64,000 nt of DNA from an uncultured Christensenellaceae bacterium (GTDB taxonomy: Bacteria > Bacillota > Clostridia > Christensenellales > CAG-314): contig CAJUIZ010000001.1 of assembly GCA_910586625.1 (NCBI GenBank), forward strand, positions 124,001-188,000, read 5' to 3'. Below are positions 52,089 through 60,211 of the stretch, piece by piece. The translations under genes were made by a program, and so were the position numbers. Numbering within the stretch: the first letter of the stretch is position 1; each line of letters opens with the position of its first letter. The notes under the pieces were generated by a model that made no database searches, had not been told where the DNA came from, and saw nothing but the letters and a program-made list of their open reading frames with translations.

Positions 52089-52460
52089 TCAAATTTTACT
52101 TTTAGACGATTTTTTGCGTAAATAACGAAAAATTTTATTGAAAATATTTTGGACGCGCGCTTTCGCCCGCCGTTTACGGAACGCGGCGGTTTTAATCCAA
52201 CACAAAGTTATGATACGCGGAGCAAGGGGTGACATCGGCTTTACGAATAGCAGTTTATAGCAAAGACGATACGCGCCGTCGCCCACTACCGTAAACGAGC
52301 CTTCCTTCAATTTGCCGAGTTCGCTTTCTTCCACGTCGATTTTTTCTGTTTTCCAACTGTTCTTCCCGCGGCAAGACGTATACGTGGTTTTGCAAAAAAT
52401 TGAAGATGACGCTGTGAACTTTTGCGCGGGAAACGCGACGCGAACGGGCGAACGGCGCAA
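52089..52460 (-). CDS. Doubtful basic ORF
   Basis: 123 codons from a TTG without a ribosome binding site. The middle (KIDVEESELGKLKEGSFTVV, GDGAYRLCYK) looks protein-like, while the C-terminus is Arg/Lys-rich (AFRKRRAKARVQNIF). No family recognised. A TTGACA (52494-52499) with a poor -10 lies upstream. It could be a decayed gene or chance. If it is not a gene, 51992-52592 holds only the two promoters and no other gene. Confidence 0.3.
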   Translation of the reverse strand: MRRSPVRVAFPAQKFTASSSIFCKTTYTSCRGKNSWKTEKIDVEESELGKLKEGSFTVVGDGAYRLCYKLLFVKPMSPLAPRIITLCWIKTAAFRKRRAKARVQNIFNKIFRYLRKKSSKSKI

Positions 52461-52503
52461 AGCCGTATTAGTAAAAACTTTAATGGAAACATTGTCAATT
52501 TTG

Positions 52504-52532
52504 TTGACAACCGTTTATTTTTTTGATATGAT
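52504..52532 (+). promoter_or_regulatory. Promoter of the tRNA cluster
   Basis: TTGACA (52504-52509), 17-bp spacer, TATGAT (52527-52532), about 60 bp before the first tRNA. Confidence 0.75.
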
Positions 52533-52592
52533 AATTAGGCTTTTGACAGAGTAGAGGCGAATTGAAACTTCGAATGTTGGGAAAAGCAATAT

Positions 52593-52669
52593 GGCGGCGT
52601 AGCTTAGATGGTTATAGCGGCCGGTTCATACCCGGCAGGTCGTTGGTTCGAATCCGACCGCCGCTACCA
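52593..52669 (+). tRNA. tRNA-Met (CAT), elongator
   Basis: A full cloverleaf with encoded CCA: acceptor GGCGGCG/CGCCGCT, anticodon loop TTCATAC, T-loop GGTTCGAATCC. It resembles the Bacillus elongator tRNA-Met and lacks the C1-A72 mismatch of initiators. Confidence 0.93.
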
Positions 52670-52675
52670 AAATAC

Positions 52676-52750
52676 GGCTCCTTGGTCAAGCGGTTAAGAC
52701 ATCGCCCTTTCACGGCGGTAACACGAGTTCGATTCTCGTAGGAGTCACCA
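52676..52750 (+). tRNA. tRNA-Glu (TTC)
   Basis: Acceptor GGCTCCT/AGGAGTC, anticodon stem CGCC/GGCG with loop CTTTCAC, T-loop GTTCGATTC, encoded CCA. Confidence 0.93.
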
Positions 52751-52752
52751 AT

Positions 52753-52828
52753 GGGGAGTTAGCTCAGTTGGGAGAGCATCTGCCTTACAAGCAGGGGGTC
52801 ACAGGTTCGAGCCCTGTACTCCCCACCA
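52753..52828 (+). tRNA. tRNA-Val (TAC)
   Basis: Acceptor GGGGAGT/ACTCCCC, anticodon stem CTGC/GCAG with loop CTTACAA, T-loop GGTTCGAGCCC, encoded CCA. Its 3' end is the border of the mobile-element remnant. Confidence 0.93.
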
Positions 52829-52847
52829 ACCACAATATATTGTGGTT
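52828..52847. repeat. 20-bp palindrome at the tRNA-Val 3' end
   Basis: AACCACAATATATTGTGGTT, a perfect palindrome. Its central 14 bases CACAATATATTGTG are identical to the core of NrdR box 1. Confidence 0.85.
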
Positions 52848-52856
52848 AAACTCATT

Positions 52857-52884
52857 AAAAACCACAAGATATTGTGGTTTTTTC
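52857..52884 (+). terminator. Terminator of the tRNA cluster
   Basis: AAAAACCACAA / TTGTGGTTTTT stem with loop GATA, followed by T. The stem is a variant of the palindrome just upstream. Confidence 0.8.
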
Positions 52885-52888
52885 TTTT

Positions 52889-52964
52889 GTTGGTACAAAG
52901 TTGGTACATTTTTTGTTTTATTTTGCAAAAACTATGTACCAACTTTCTTGTTTTTTGTACCAAC
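52889..52964. repeat. Four GTTGGTACA sites in two inverted pairs
   Basis: GTTGGTACA at 52889-52897 and 52900-52908; TGTACCAAC at 52935-52943 and 52956-52964. The inner pair extends to a 12-bp inverted repeat (AAAGTTGGTACA / TGTACCAACTTT). Such clustered short repeats beside a tRNA resemble arm-type integrase binding sites. Confidence 0.7.
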
Positions 52965-52979
52965 TTTTATACTCAATTA

Positions 52980-53825
52980 CTATTCAATATCCGTCGTTGA
53001 TGGCTCTATCACAATGCCATTGTCCTTTATCCAACCTTCAAATCGCTCTATAAAGTCTATTACTCTCAGTGCGTAATCGTTTTCGGAAATCGTTACCAAG
53101 TCGTAGCCCGTCTTTATGCTGAATACTATTGTCGTTCCTATTGTAACTATCCAATATATCAACAACGCAACGGTACTCCAAGAGAACGGTTCCATCATAA
53201 AACTTATACTCGCGCCAACAAACGCCATTATAAACGTCGGCACTATTTTGAACATTATAGACATACGCTCCTTGCTTTTCGTGTGATCCCACACGTCATA
53301 AACCAAGTCTATACTGGAATTGCTTGTTATTTCTGTAGACTTTATCGGTCTTACTCGTTTTAACGCCTTCTTTTCAAGCTTATGTATATTGTTTAATATT
53401 TCCGGGCTTAAATGTTCGGCATATTCTTTATCCTGCATGTATCTTTTATAGTCCACCTGCCGACAATCTACTCGCGCAGCAACATAGTTGCGCAAGTTCT
53501 GATTATACGCAAATTCACAGAATTTATCTAATGGCGAAAAATACTGCGACGTGGATATTTTAGATATCTTTTGATTCGCCAATGCTTTATTGCGTTTATA
53601 CGTTTCGTTTTCCTTGCCACGTTCTTTACCGGAAGGTAACCACAATAAAATCATTGTAAGTTGCAGCAAAAATCCGACACCGAATTTTACCCACGTTTTT
53701 ATATCGCCCGCTCCCAATGTAAGACATATGGTCGCGCTTGCCATAATAGACAAGATAATTATTACCCCGAACGTTATTAACGGTCGAGCAAGTTTCTTTA
53801 ATAATTCAAATAAATCTGTTTTCAT
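52980..53825 (-). CDS. Hypothetical four-helix membrane protein of the mobile element
   Basis: 281 residues. Two transmembrane helices near the N-terminus (about 16-38 and 44-64), a long soluble stretch with charged helices (about 68-195), and two more helices (about 196-240), then a short cytoplasmic end. It overlaps the upstream gene at 53822 by four bases, so it is the last gene of the structural cluster running from 59550. No family recognised. It could be an accessory or superinfection protein of a phage. Confidence 0.7.
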   Translation of the reverse strand: MKTDLFELLKKLARPLITFGVIIILSIMASATICLTLGAGDIKTWVKFGVGFLLQLTMILLWLPSGKERGKENETYKRNKALANQKISKISTSQYFSPLDKFCEFAYNQNLRNYVAARVDCRQVDYKRYMQDKEYAEHLSPEILNNIHKLEKKALKRVRPIKSTEITSNSSIDLVYDVWDHTKSKERMSIMFKIVPTFIMAFVGASISFMMEPFSWSTVALLIYWIVTIGTTIVFSIKTGYDLVTISENDYALRVIDFIERFEGWIKDNGIVIEPSTTDIE

Positions 53826-54271
53826 TTCGTTTCTCCTACGCCTTCGTCAATCTTCAACTCCTGCTTTTTGAGCTTTATCGCCTTTGCTATCTCGCCGTTC
53901 GTTTCGGATATCTTAAACAGCGGCGTCGCGGCAATGTTCGCGCCAAGTCCCACAAGAGATATTATCTTCATCTCGTACACGAATTGGTCCAAAAGCATTG
54001 CCAGCAAAAACACCACTCCCCAAGCCATTATTACCGTATAGTTCTCGAACAGCTTCTTCAACTTATTGCGGAACACCGACACGGAAATGATTGCGGTAAT
54101 TATAAGCGACGCGCCCACAGTCATTCGCGTTTCTTCCACTATCTGAGTGGGAAACACGAAAACGCACGTCATTATAGGCACGCCGACGCTGGCAAGGTAT
54201 GCGCCTATCAGCGACAGCCAATGCTTTTGCCCCGGCGTTAACGGTTTTCTCGTTTTCTTCGTCTTTTCCAT
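53822..54271 (-). CDS. Hypothetical membrane protein of the phage-like cluster
   Basis: 149 residues from the ATG at 54271, which has GAGG six bases upstream; a GTG at 54283 overlapping the previous stop is possible but has no ribosome site. Four transmembrane helices (about 16-36, 42-61, 74-93, 99-118), then a charged tail (IAKAIKLKKQELKIDEG). Small multi-helix proteins late in phage clusters are often holin-like, but no holin motif is clear. Translation is coupled to its neighbours. Confidence 0.65.
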   Translation of the reverse strand: MEKTKKTRKPLTPGQKHWLSLIGAYLASVGVPIMTCVFVFPTQIVEETRMTVGASLIITAIISVSVFRNKLKKLFENYTVIMAWGVVFLLAMLLDQFVYEMKIISLVGLGANIAATPLFKISETNGEIAKAIKLKKQELKIDEGVGETK

Positions 54272-54279
54272 AGAGTACC

Positions 54280-54893
54280 TCACAAATAAACGGGCGTATC
54301 GCTCTTGTCGTCGTCTGTCGGTTCTTTAACAGGCGTATCTTCCGCTACGACGGGCTGTTCTTCGCTCTCGTCGGCGTTCTTCGGTTCGTCTGCTACTTGT
54401 TCAACAATTTCTTTCGCCTTGCTAACGCCGTTATATTCCGTCATAGCGTTATGCAGCTGCTCTCGTAACGAACGCGGCAGCTCCGACAGCGAAAAAGTCG
54501 TCAAAACCGCATTGCTAAATATGTCCTGTTTTTTCATAAGCCGCATAATCAATTCGTATTGTTTGCGGTTCTCCGCGCGCAATTCGGCGTTGTCCCGTTT
54601 TAAGTCCGCAACGTCTGCCGCTGTTGTATTGCTCTGCGCAGCCGTTCGGTTCGCGCTGTTATATATTAATTTGTAAACGCCGCTATAAGCGTTACGCCCG
54701 ATACGCCTAATGCCAATAAAATTTCGGATAAATATTTTTTGCCCGTCAGAATTATCTTCTGCGCCGTCGTAGGCTCCTGCCCTTCTTCCACCACGGGCGT
54801 GTCCACAAAATACAATACCGCCGTAATTATTAGCAATACTACGGCTAATACTATAAGTATCGTTCTGAACGTTGCCGCTACTTGTTTTTTCAT
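54280..54893 (-). CDS. Membrane/coiled-coil phage protein split by a -1 frameshift
   Basis: The first frame (54666-54893, 75 codons, ATG with AAGGAA) has two hydrophobic helices and stops after GVSGVTLIAAFTN. The -1 frame continues without a start codon of its own as VYKLIYNSANRTAAQ, then a coiled coil (ADVADLKRDNAELRAENR) and an acidic tail ending SDTPVYL at 54280. Joined at GCGGCG-TTT the second transmembrane helix becomes continuous (VSGVTLIAAVYKLIYNS), giving a protein of about 204 residues. This is either a one-base deletion (broken gene or assembly error) or programmed -1 frameshifting; I see no classic slippery heptamer. Confidence 0.65.
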
Positions 54894-55357
54894 TGTTCCT
54901 TCCCCCTAAATTTGAACATTGTATATTTGCCGTTTTCAAGGTCGGCTTGCCTTTTTTCCAGTTCCGCCTGCCGCGCGCTTAGAGTGTTGACTTGGTTAAG
55001 CAACGTCTCAAACGTTTCTTCGTAGAACTTGCGTTCGGCAAGCAGGCGGTTGCCGTTATCTCCCGCTCTCGGTATGACGTACAGGTTCTCCACCACAAAG
55101 CGTTTAAGAACCTTGTCCGTATCCGCTTCGCGTTCGGTCAGCTCCAAGACGTTCACGCCGCTCAGTTCTCCGCGCGGCAGCGTGATTGTCTTGTTTTCAT
55201 CGGCAACGTACGTTTTGCCGTTACACAAAAGGACAACTCTTTCTTTGAGCTGTCCCCTGTCCAATACGTTTATAGTTATATCTTCGTTGTCCGCCAGTAT
55301 TGCTTTACACGGCGAGCAATAGGCGGTTACCGCCCGAAGTTTTAGGTTAATCTGCAT
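54890..55357 (-). CDS. Hypothetical phage protein with beta domain and coiled coil
   Basis: 155 residues. The N-terminal 95 residues are beta-rich (LKRFVVENLYVIPRAGDNGN near its end); the C-terminal part is a helix/coiled coil (TLLNQVNTLSARQAELEKRQ) ending KFRGKEQ. Its stop overlaps the next ATG (54893) by four bases and its own start overlaps the preceding gene by 11 bases. The layout (beta domain plus coiled coil after a fibre gene) suggests a tail-fibre accessory or baseplate component. No family recognised. Confidence 0.65.
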   Translation of the reverse strand: MQINLKLRAVTAYCSPCKAILADNEDITINVLDRGQLKERVVLLCNGKTYVADENKTITLPRGELSGVNVLELTEREADTDKVLKRFVVENLYVIPRAGDNGNRLLAERKFYEETFETLLNQVNTLSARQAELEKRQADLENGKYTMFKFRGKEQ

Positions 55358-55595
55358 TGCTCTCTCCTTCGAACTTAACGCCCGACATAGCTTCTTCTAT
55401 GCCGTCGGACGCAACGGTTACGTCAAGCTCTTTCGCCGCGGTAAACAACGCTATTAGCGCGTGATTGAACTCGTCGCCCATAATTTCCTTTAATTGTTCC
55501 TTGTCCTTTACGCCTGCAAGCAGACCCGCATACATTACCAGCGTTTGACATTCGTCCGCGGCTACCGTCAGCCACGAGTTGATTGATTCATTCAT
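55347..55595 (-). CDS. Small acidic hypothetical phage protein
   Basis: 82 residues, all-helical pattern, acidic end (KFEGESNAD). It starts MNESINSWLTVAADE with AAGGAG eight bases before the ATG. It lies between the BppU-like fibre gene and the 155-residue gene, overlapping the latter by 11 bases. No known family. Possibly a small chaperone or scaffold for the neighbouring structural proteins, by position only. Confidence 0.6.
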   Translation of the reverse strand: MNESINSWLTVAADECQTLVMYAGLLAGVKDKEQLKEIMGDEFNHALIALFTAAKELDVTVASDGIEEAMSGVKFEGESNAD

Positions 55596-55648
55596 TAGTA
55601 TTTCTCCTTATTTTGATTTCTTCTATTTAATACTTTTGCATAATTAGA

Positions 55649-57565
55649 CTATTGAAGCGGGACAACTTCTATCATCATGTTATTTAACTGGGTGCTGTAC
55701 TGCGCTTCAATCACAATGTCTATTTCGTTGAGCGAAGCATCACCCACTCGATTTGCATTGTTCGAAGGACTTATGCTATTACCGTTAATAGTGTTTACGT
55801 ATGCGAGATATGTTTCTTGATAGGCATCATAAAGCTTATAATAAACCTCATACAGCCCATCCCGAGTCAAACGCGTAGGCACTGCATCGCCAACAGTTAT
55901 AGTCGCATATCTTCCGCTTGAAGTGCTATACGCAAGAAACTTAATATGAACCATATATCCTTTTTGCAATTTAATTGTTCTTGTAATTTCCCCCGGCCAC
56001 GTCCATGTGACTTCGGAAGTGGCTTTACTTTCGCCGGGCGGACCTTGCGGTCCTTGAAGTGTACCTTCGTTTTGCCATATCCGCTCGCCACTTTGGTTTT
56101 CCACAAGCGAGTAGACTTCTCGGGGTGATGTCGCTCCGACGAAGTAGGCAGTTCCAAGCTCCGTCGTGGCTACGGGCGGCAATTCCGCCGCGGTATTAAC
56201 CGTCCCCACAATTCTAAACGAAGTGCCGTTATCTCCCTTTTCGCCCTTCTCTCCTTGAATACCTTGCGGTCCCTGCTCTCCGCGTTCGCCCTTGAGATTC
56301 GCCAAAAACTCCACCGTGGCTTTTTGCTCGTCGGCGTTAACCGCCGTAACGTATCCCAGTCGGGAGTTACTGCCTATAACAAAATCCCCAACCGCGGGAA
56401 TCCTTGCCGACGGCGTAAGCGTTGACGTGTCTATTTCCGTCAGCCCCGTTTCCGCGACGTCCTGCGCCGAAAAAAACAAAGTAGAACCGTTTTCTCCCGT
56501 AGGACCTACATTTCCGCGAAGAGTGAGCAAGTATTCTACAAACACCAGTCCTTGATTAGTTGACACAGAAGTAATGCGGTATAAATAGCTATTAGTGGGA
56601 TTAGCTATTACCAAGTCCCCCGTTTGCAGTTTTCGTCCGGAAGGAACCTTAATGCCCGCAAGCGTTAACGCCGTAGTACTCGGAGTAGACTCCTGCGCCG
56701 TTTGGTAAATGCCTATGCCCGCGTCGCCCTTGTAGTTGAACAATAGCTGGAAGAACACGGTATACGTCCCCAAGCTGGTTATAATGCCGAAGTTGCCGTA
56801 TTTGTCTATTAAGTAGTCGTTTACGCGCACGGGGAACTGCGCTTGCGGCTGCACAAACCTTACATCCGTCGACCACGGGTCGGCAATGTAGCCCTGAGAC
56901 AAATAAAATATCTTCGTCCCCGTCGGTCCCGTTGCAGGTCGTCCCGTATCCACGAACGCGTTTTGCTCCTTGTTGAACTCGAACCAGTTGCCGTTTTCGC
57001 CTATGTACGGAGCAAGCCCGTTTTGCAGAATATTGTCCACCCAACCGGCAACACTTTTGTATAACTCTGCAATGTCAAGGTCCGTGGGCGTGCTTCCGCC
57101 CGTTCCTACGCCTGCAAGGCTGTTGTGTACATTGAACGAAGCGATATCGCTGGTGTCGATTGCCGTGTACGCCGTGGGCTTCGATTCGTCCGGTATCTCG
57201 CGTATTTCCAACGAGAAGTACCATTCCCCTTCGTTCATCAAAACGTCGTCGGGAAGCACCAAGTAGTACTTGTATCCAGTGTCCGTCGATTGCGTAATCT
57301 GCGACACGTCGTTGTCCACAACCTGCCGAGTGCTGTTGGCAACAGTTGTTCTGCGTTCGAGCAAAGTAGGCTTCAACGTTACGGTCGGGTTTGTTGCCGC
57401 GTTCTGAAACGTAACCCACAGCGTTTCCGTGGGCTGCAGCAGAAACGACGGGCGCACCACAAAGTCGTTGATTAAGTGGCTGTTCTTGTAAACTTCCTGT
57501 ATGCCGCGCTCGAACCCTATTTGCATATTCCCGTCGAGCGTTACCACCAATCTGTTAGATTGCAT
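55649..57565 (-). CDS. Phage baseplate/fibre protein, BppU-like N-terminus with collagen repeats
   Basis: 638 residues. The N-terminal domain (about 1-150: LVVTLDGNMQIGFERGIQ, FRP-like WVTFQNAATNPTV, EGEWYFSLEIREIP) resembles BppU/DUF2479 baseplate upper proteins. Three small repeats follow (about 225-425), each with a VGDFVIGSNSRLGYVT-like strand pair and ending in a short Gly-X-Y piece. A collagen block (about 423-447), the AAELPPVATTELGTAYFVGA domain, a second short Gly-X-Y block (about 502-511) and a C-terminal beta domain complete it. The repeats and the ELGTAYFVG domain recur in the protein at 23675-24463. AAGGAG precedes the ATG. Confidence 0.8.
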   Translation of the reverse strand: MQSNRLVVTLDGNMQIGFERGIQEVYKNSHLINDFVVRPSFLLQPTETLWVTFQNAATNPTVTLKPTLLERRTTVANSTRQVVDNDVSQITQSTDTGYKYYLVLPDDVLMNEGEWYFSLEIREIPDESKPTAYTAIDTSDIASFNVHNSLAGVGTGGSTPTDLDIAELYKSVAGWVDNILQNGLAPYIGENGNWFEFNKEQNAFVDTGRPATGPTGTKIFYLSQGYIADPWSTDVRFVQPQAQFPVRVNDYLIDKYGNFGIITSLGTYTVFFQLLFNYKGDAGIGIYQTAQESTPSTTALTLAGIKVPSGRKLQTGDLVIANPTNSYLYRITSVSTNQGLVFVEYLLTLRGNVGPTGENGSTLFFSAQDVAETGLTEIDTSTLTPSARIPAVGDFVIGSNSRLGYVTAVNADEQKATVEFLANLKGERGEQGPQGIQGEKGEKGDNGTSFRIVGTVNTAAELPPVATTELGTAYFVGATSPREVYSLVENQSGERIWQNEGTLQGPQGPPGESKATSEVTWTWPGEITRTIKLQKGYMVHIKFLAYSTSSGRYATITVGDAVPTRLTRDGLYEVYYKLYDAYQETYLAYVNTINGNSISPSNNANRVGDASLNEIDIVIEAQYSTQLNNMMIEVVPLQ

Positions 57566-57592
57566 TTTGTTTCTCTCCTTTTAGTTTTGTAT

Positions 57593-57622
57593 TAAAAAAG
57601 CAGGTAGCTGCCGCTATCTGCT
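57593..57622 (-). terminator. Hairpin at the end of the 642-residue gene
   Basis: AGCAGGTAGC (57599-57608) pairs with GCTATCTGCT (57613-57622), followed on the minus strand by TTTTTT. Nearly the same stem is used at 61079-61110. Partial read-through into the fibre gene is likely. Confidence 0.65.
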
Positions 57623-59550
57623 TAATCGGCTTGGTTTAACGCCTTTTTTATTGCGTCGTAAAAATGCGTAAACTTTAAGTAAAACTCCGCGTCTTCGTTA
57701 CTGTTGTAGCCGAGTAGGACGTTGTTGTATTCGTCCGTTATACAAATACCTAAAACGCCCATATCTTTTAATTGCTGAGTAAACGTGAAGCTTATGGAGT
57801 TGTTTACCGTATCCACGGATACCGTCGTATCCGATTCGGGCGCAACGTCGCCGTTTATGGTCGTCATTACTTTTGCTCCTGCCGGTATAAGGCTGCGTAT
57901 GTACCAAATCTTGACCGACGTTCCCGTTTCCGCCACAGGCTTTACCAACGGGTTATCTGCCGCCCACGACGCCCCTATTACCAAGTACGGGTTGTCCGTG
58001 GTTAGGTGCAGTTGGTATGTAAAGTTTAACTGCTCCGACGGGTCTTTCCGTATGCGGAACGATTCGTCGGGCTTGAACAGCGTTGTGCCGTCCGTCGGTA
58101 TGCCGTTGAGTTTCTTCGTTCCGTCGTCGTAGTACTCGGGGTATGCGTAGTACGCTTCCGTATTGTTAGAAGATAAACCGCTTGCCACCTGTATGCACAT
58201 TCTGTCTAACTTGCCGTTTTCGTTGCAGTAGTACACGTCTTTGCAGAATTGGTAATTGCCGTCCTTGTCGTCGCTCTTTACGCGCTGTACGCCTGCCGAC
58301 AGGTTGTCCTTCGTCTTGCCGGTTATAACTACCGAGTTGCCGAACCCGAACGCCGAGCAGGACAGCACCGCGCCCTTGCGCGTGTTGCCGTCAATCGTAT
58401 AGAACCACACGACGCTGCACTCTTCGCGGAACAACTCCGAGCCGTTGTAGTTGAACAGGCGGTACAATAACTGCTTCTTGGCTCTCTCTGCCAACAGCGT
58501 ATCGTTAGGGAGCGTCAGGTCTTCTTTGGTGGTTATGAAGCAGTGGTCGTTCCAGTGCAGGTTACGCTGCACTATGTCCGCGGGGATGTTCCAGCTGCGG
58601 AACTCGCGGTTAATTGGTACGTTGGGGCTTTGCAGCGTCCAGTTCTTCGACCACGTTTCCATTACGCGGAACAGCCTGTCCGAGAATATCTGCAACTGTA
58701 CTTTGGTAAGCCGCCATACGTCGCCCGTGGGTTTGCCGTTCTTGTCTTTCTCGCGGTAGAACGCCCCGGGCTTGCGGAACTCGTGAAAGTCCGTAAAGGT
58801 CCGTACGACTTCCTTAGTTTCGCAGCCTGTACGGTTGGTGAGCGACTGCATCTCGCGTCCCAACGTTACGTTGTTGACGATGGGCTGCTGCTGACTGAAC
58901 GGAATTGTGAACTCGTTCGGCTGCGGGTTCGTCTTGACCGTTTCTAAGTTCACCGATTCGCCGAGCGGGGAATAATAAACACGGAATTGGGCGGACATGG
59001 GGTTGTTCTTTGAATCGTTTCTAAAATCTCCACTTGTAAAGACACGCTGGAATTCTCCACCATAATAAACCCATAACCCATTATTTTTGACTTCAACATC
59101 ATTTAACGCCGATTGTATCATTGTGGAAAATGCTGATATTCCCCATGTTTCCCAAGCACCTTTTATATTTTCTGCTACAATATTGATAGTATTGGTCTTA
59201 GAAGTGTAATACGAAGTATTTTGAATAAATAATCCACCGTAAGTTTCAGTTGCGCGTGGCGCTATCGTTAAAGTATCGTAAAGTGCTTTTTCTACTACGT
59301 ATTTAGTAATATCTAACTCTTTTATAAAACCGCTTTCATTATTTGTAATTGAAAACAGTCCTACATTTAAGCCATAACGTATAGTACCACTTACGCTCCC
59401 GCTCGCTAAGATAGTAGATGCGTTGATTAGTATTTTGTTGATATGGTCGATTTTTTGGTTAGTAATAATCTGACAATTATTTGTTGTGATTTTTGAACTG
59501 CTGCTACGTGGGGTTATCCACGCATTATTTGCCGGAAAAATAGATGCCAT
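57622..59550 (-). CDS. Large phage-type structural protein, unknown family
   Basis: 642 residues with no signal peptide or membrane helix, mostly beta. It opens ASIFPANNAWITPRSSSSKI, has an aromatic-rich middle (GAWETWGISAFSTMIQSAL, NREFRSWNIPADIVQRN, LFNYNGSELFREECSVVWFY) and ends ATG-to-stop with YDAIKKALNQAD. AAGGAG lies eight bases before the ATG. It is the first gene of a co-directional cluster that continues with the BppU-like fibre and small accessory genes, so it is probably a tail or baseplate protein. I cannot assign a family. Confidence 0.65.
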   Translation of the reverse strand: MASIFPANNAWITPRSSSSKITTNNCQIITNQKIDHINKILINASTILASGSVSGTIRYGLNVGLFSITNNESGFIKELDITKYVVEKALYDTLTIAPRATETYGGLFIQNTSYYTSKTNTINIVAENIKGAWETWGISAFSTMIQSALNDVEVKNNGLWVYYGGEFQRVFTSGDFRNDSKNNPMSAQFRVYYSPLGESVNLETVKTNPQPNEFTIPFSQQQPIVNNVTLGREMQSLTNRTGCETKEVVRTFTDFHEFRKPGAFYREKDKNGKPTGDVWRLTKVQLQIFSDRLFRVMETWSKNWTLQSPNVPINREFRSWNIPADIVQRNLHWNDHCFITTKEDLTLPNDTLLAERAKKQLLYRLFNYNGSELFREECSVVWFYTIDGNTRKGAVLSCSAFGFGNSVVITGKTKDNLSAGVQRVKSDDKDGNYQFCKDVYYCNENGKLDRMCIQVASGLSSNNTEAYYAYPEYYDDGTKKLNGIPTDGTTLFKPDESFRIRKDPSEQLNFTYQLHLTTDNPYLVIGASWAADNPLVKPVAETGTSVKIWYIRSLIPAGAKVMTTINGDVAPESDTTVSVDTVNNSISFTFTQQLKDMGVLGICITDEYNNVLLGYNSNEDAEFYLKFTHFYDAIKKALNQAD

Positions 59551-59565
59551 ATTTTCTTCTCCTTA

Positions 59566-59594
59566 TTGACATTTAATGATTTTTAATGTATATT
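59566..59594 (+). promoter_or_regulatory. Promoter abutting the ATG at 59601, leaderless
   Basis: TTGACA (59566-59571), 17-bp spacer, TATATT (59589-59594), then six bases TTGATT and the ATG. Confidence 0.75.
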
Positions 59595-59600
59595 TTGATT

Positions 59601-59978
59601 ATGAAACGATTAAACAAAAAGCAGATTGTCTTCGGCTCAATCGCATTAGGTTGCCTTTTATTTTTAATCTATATCCTTATCTGCCCTTTGGGTTATTTAA
59701 GCAATAGATATTTTTGTTACTTTTCAGAGCAACACAAAATTATGAGCGTTGGATTTGGAACAAAGTTTGACAGAAGTGGCTTTGACAATCCTTTTGTTGT
59801 GTTAGGTTATATTAACGTTCCACAAGTCGTTATCTTTTGTGCTATATCACTGATTTTGATTGCTTGCATCGTACTTGTTTGTAAAAATACGCCCCGTCGC
59901 CCGACTAAGGCGGAACGCCTGCAAGCACAAATCGACGAACTGCAACAGCAGGTTGACGAGTTGAAGAAAGGGGACTGA
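59601..59978 (+). CDS. Small two-helix membrane protein with coiled-coil tail
   Basis: 125 residues taking the ATG at 59601, because the consensus promoter ends six bases before it; an ATG 15 bases upstream would lie inside the -10. Two transmembrane helices (about 9-30 and 75-97) flank an extracellular loop (LSNRYFCYFSEQHKIMSVGF). The cytoplasmic tail is basic then coiled-coil (ERLQAQIDELQQQVDELKK). Transcribed opposite to the phage-like cluster. No family recognised; it could be an accessory or superinfection gene of the element. Confidence 0.7.
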   Translation: MKRLNKKQIVFGSIALGCLLFLIYILICPLGYLSNRYFCYFSEQHKIMSVGFGTKFDRSGFDNPFVVLGYINVPQVVIFCAISLILIACIVLVCKNTPRRPTKAERLQAQIDELQQQVDELKKGD

Positions 59979-60012
59979 CTCCCTTTCCTTATGCTGCTTC
60001 ATCATTGTGCAT

Positions 60013-60045
60013 TAAAAAAGGCGACCACGCCGTGGTTGCCTTTCC
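60013..60045 (-). terminator. Terminator hairpin between convergent genes
   Basis: AAAGGCGACCACG (60017-60029) pairs with CGTGGTTGCCTTT (60031-60043). Minus-strand reading ends in TTTTTTAATG, the same tail as the hairpins at 57593 and 61079. Confidence 0.65.
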
Positions 60046-60176
60046 AAACTTTTTGTGTTTCGCAAAAAAACGAAATAATTTTTCATTATTTATTCAAATT
60101 AGTTGACATATTTTCAAAGTAGCGTATAATAATACTATAAATCCTATCGGAATACACAACTTTTTGAGAATATACT

Positions 60177-60208
60177 AAAAATGCAACAGTATCATCTGTT
60201 GCATTTTT
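60177..60208. terminator. Bidirectional terminator after the DUF3825 gene
   Basis: AAAAATGCAACAG / CTGTTGCATTTTT, 13-bp perfect stem, loop TATCAT, T-rich on both strands. Confidence 0.85.
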
Positions 60209-60211
60209 TCT

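Noticed and set aside
52307..52510. Alternative minus-strand frame of 67 codons
   Set aside because: Overlaps the divergent tRNA promoter and has Arg/Lys/Ser-rich low-complexity composition without a ribosome site.
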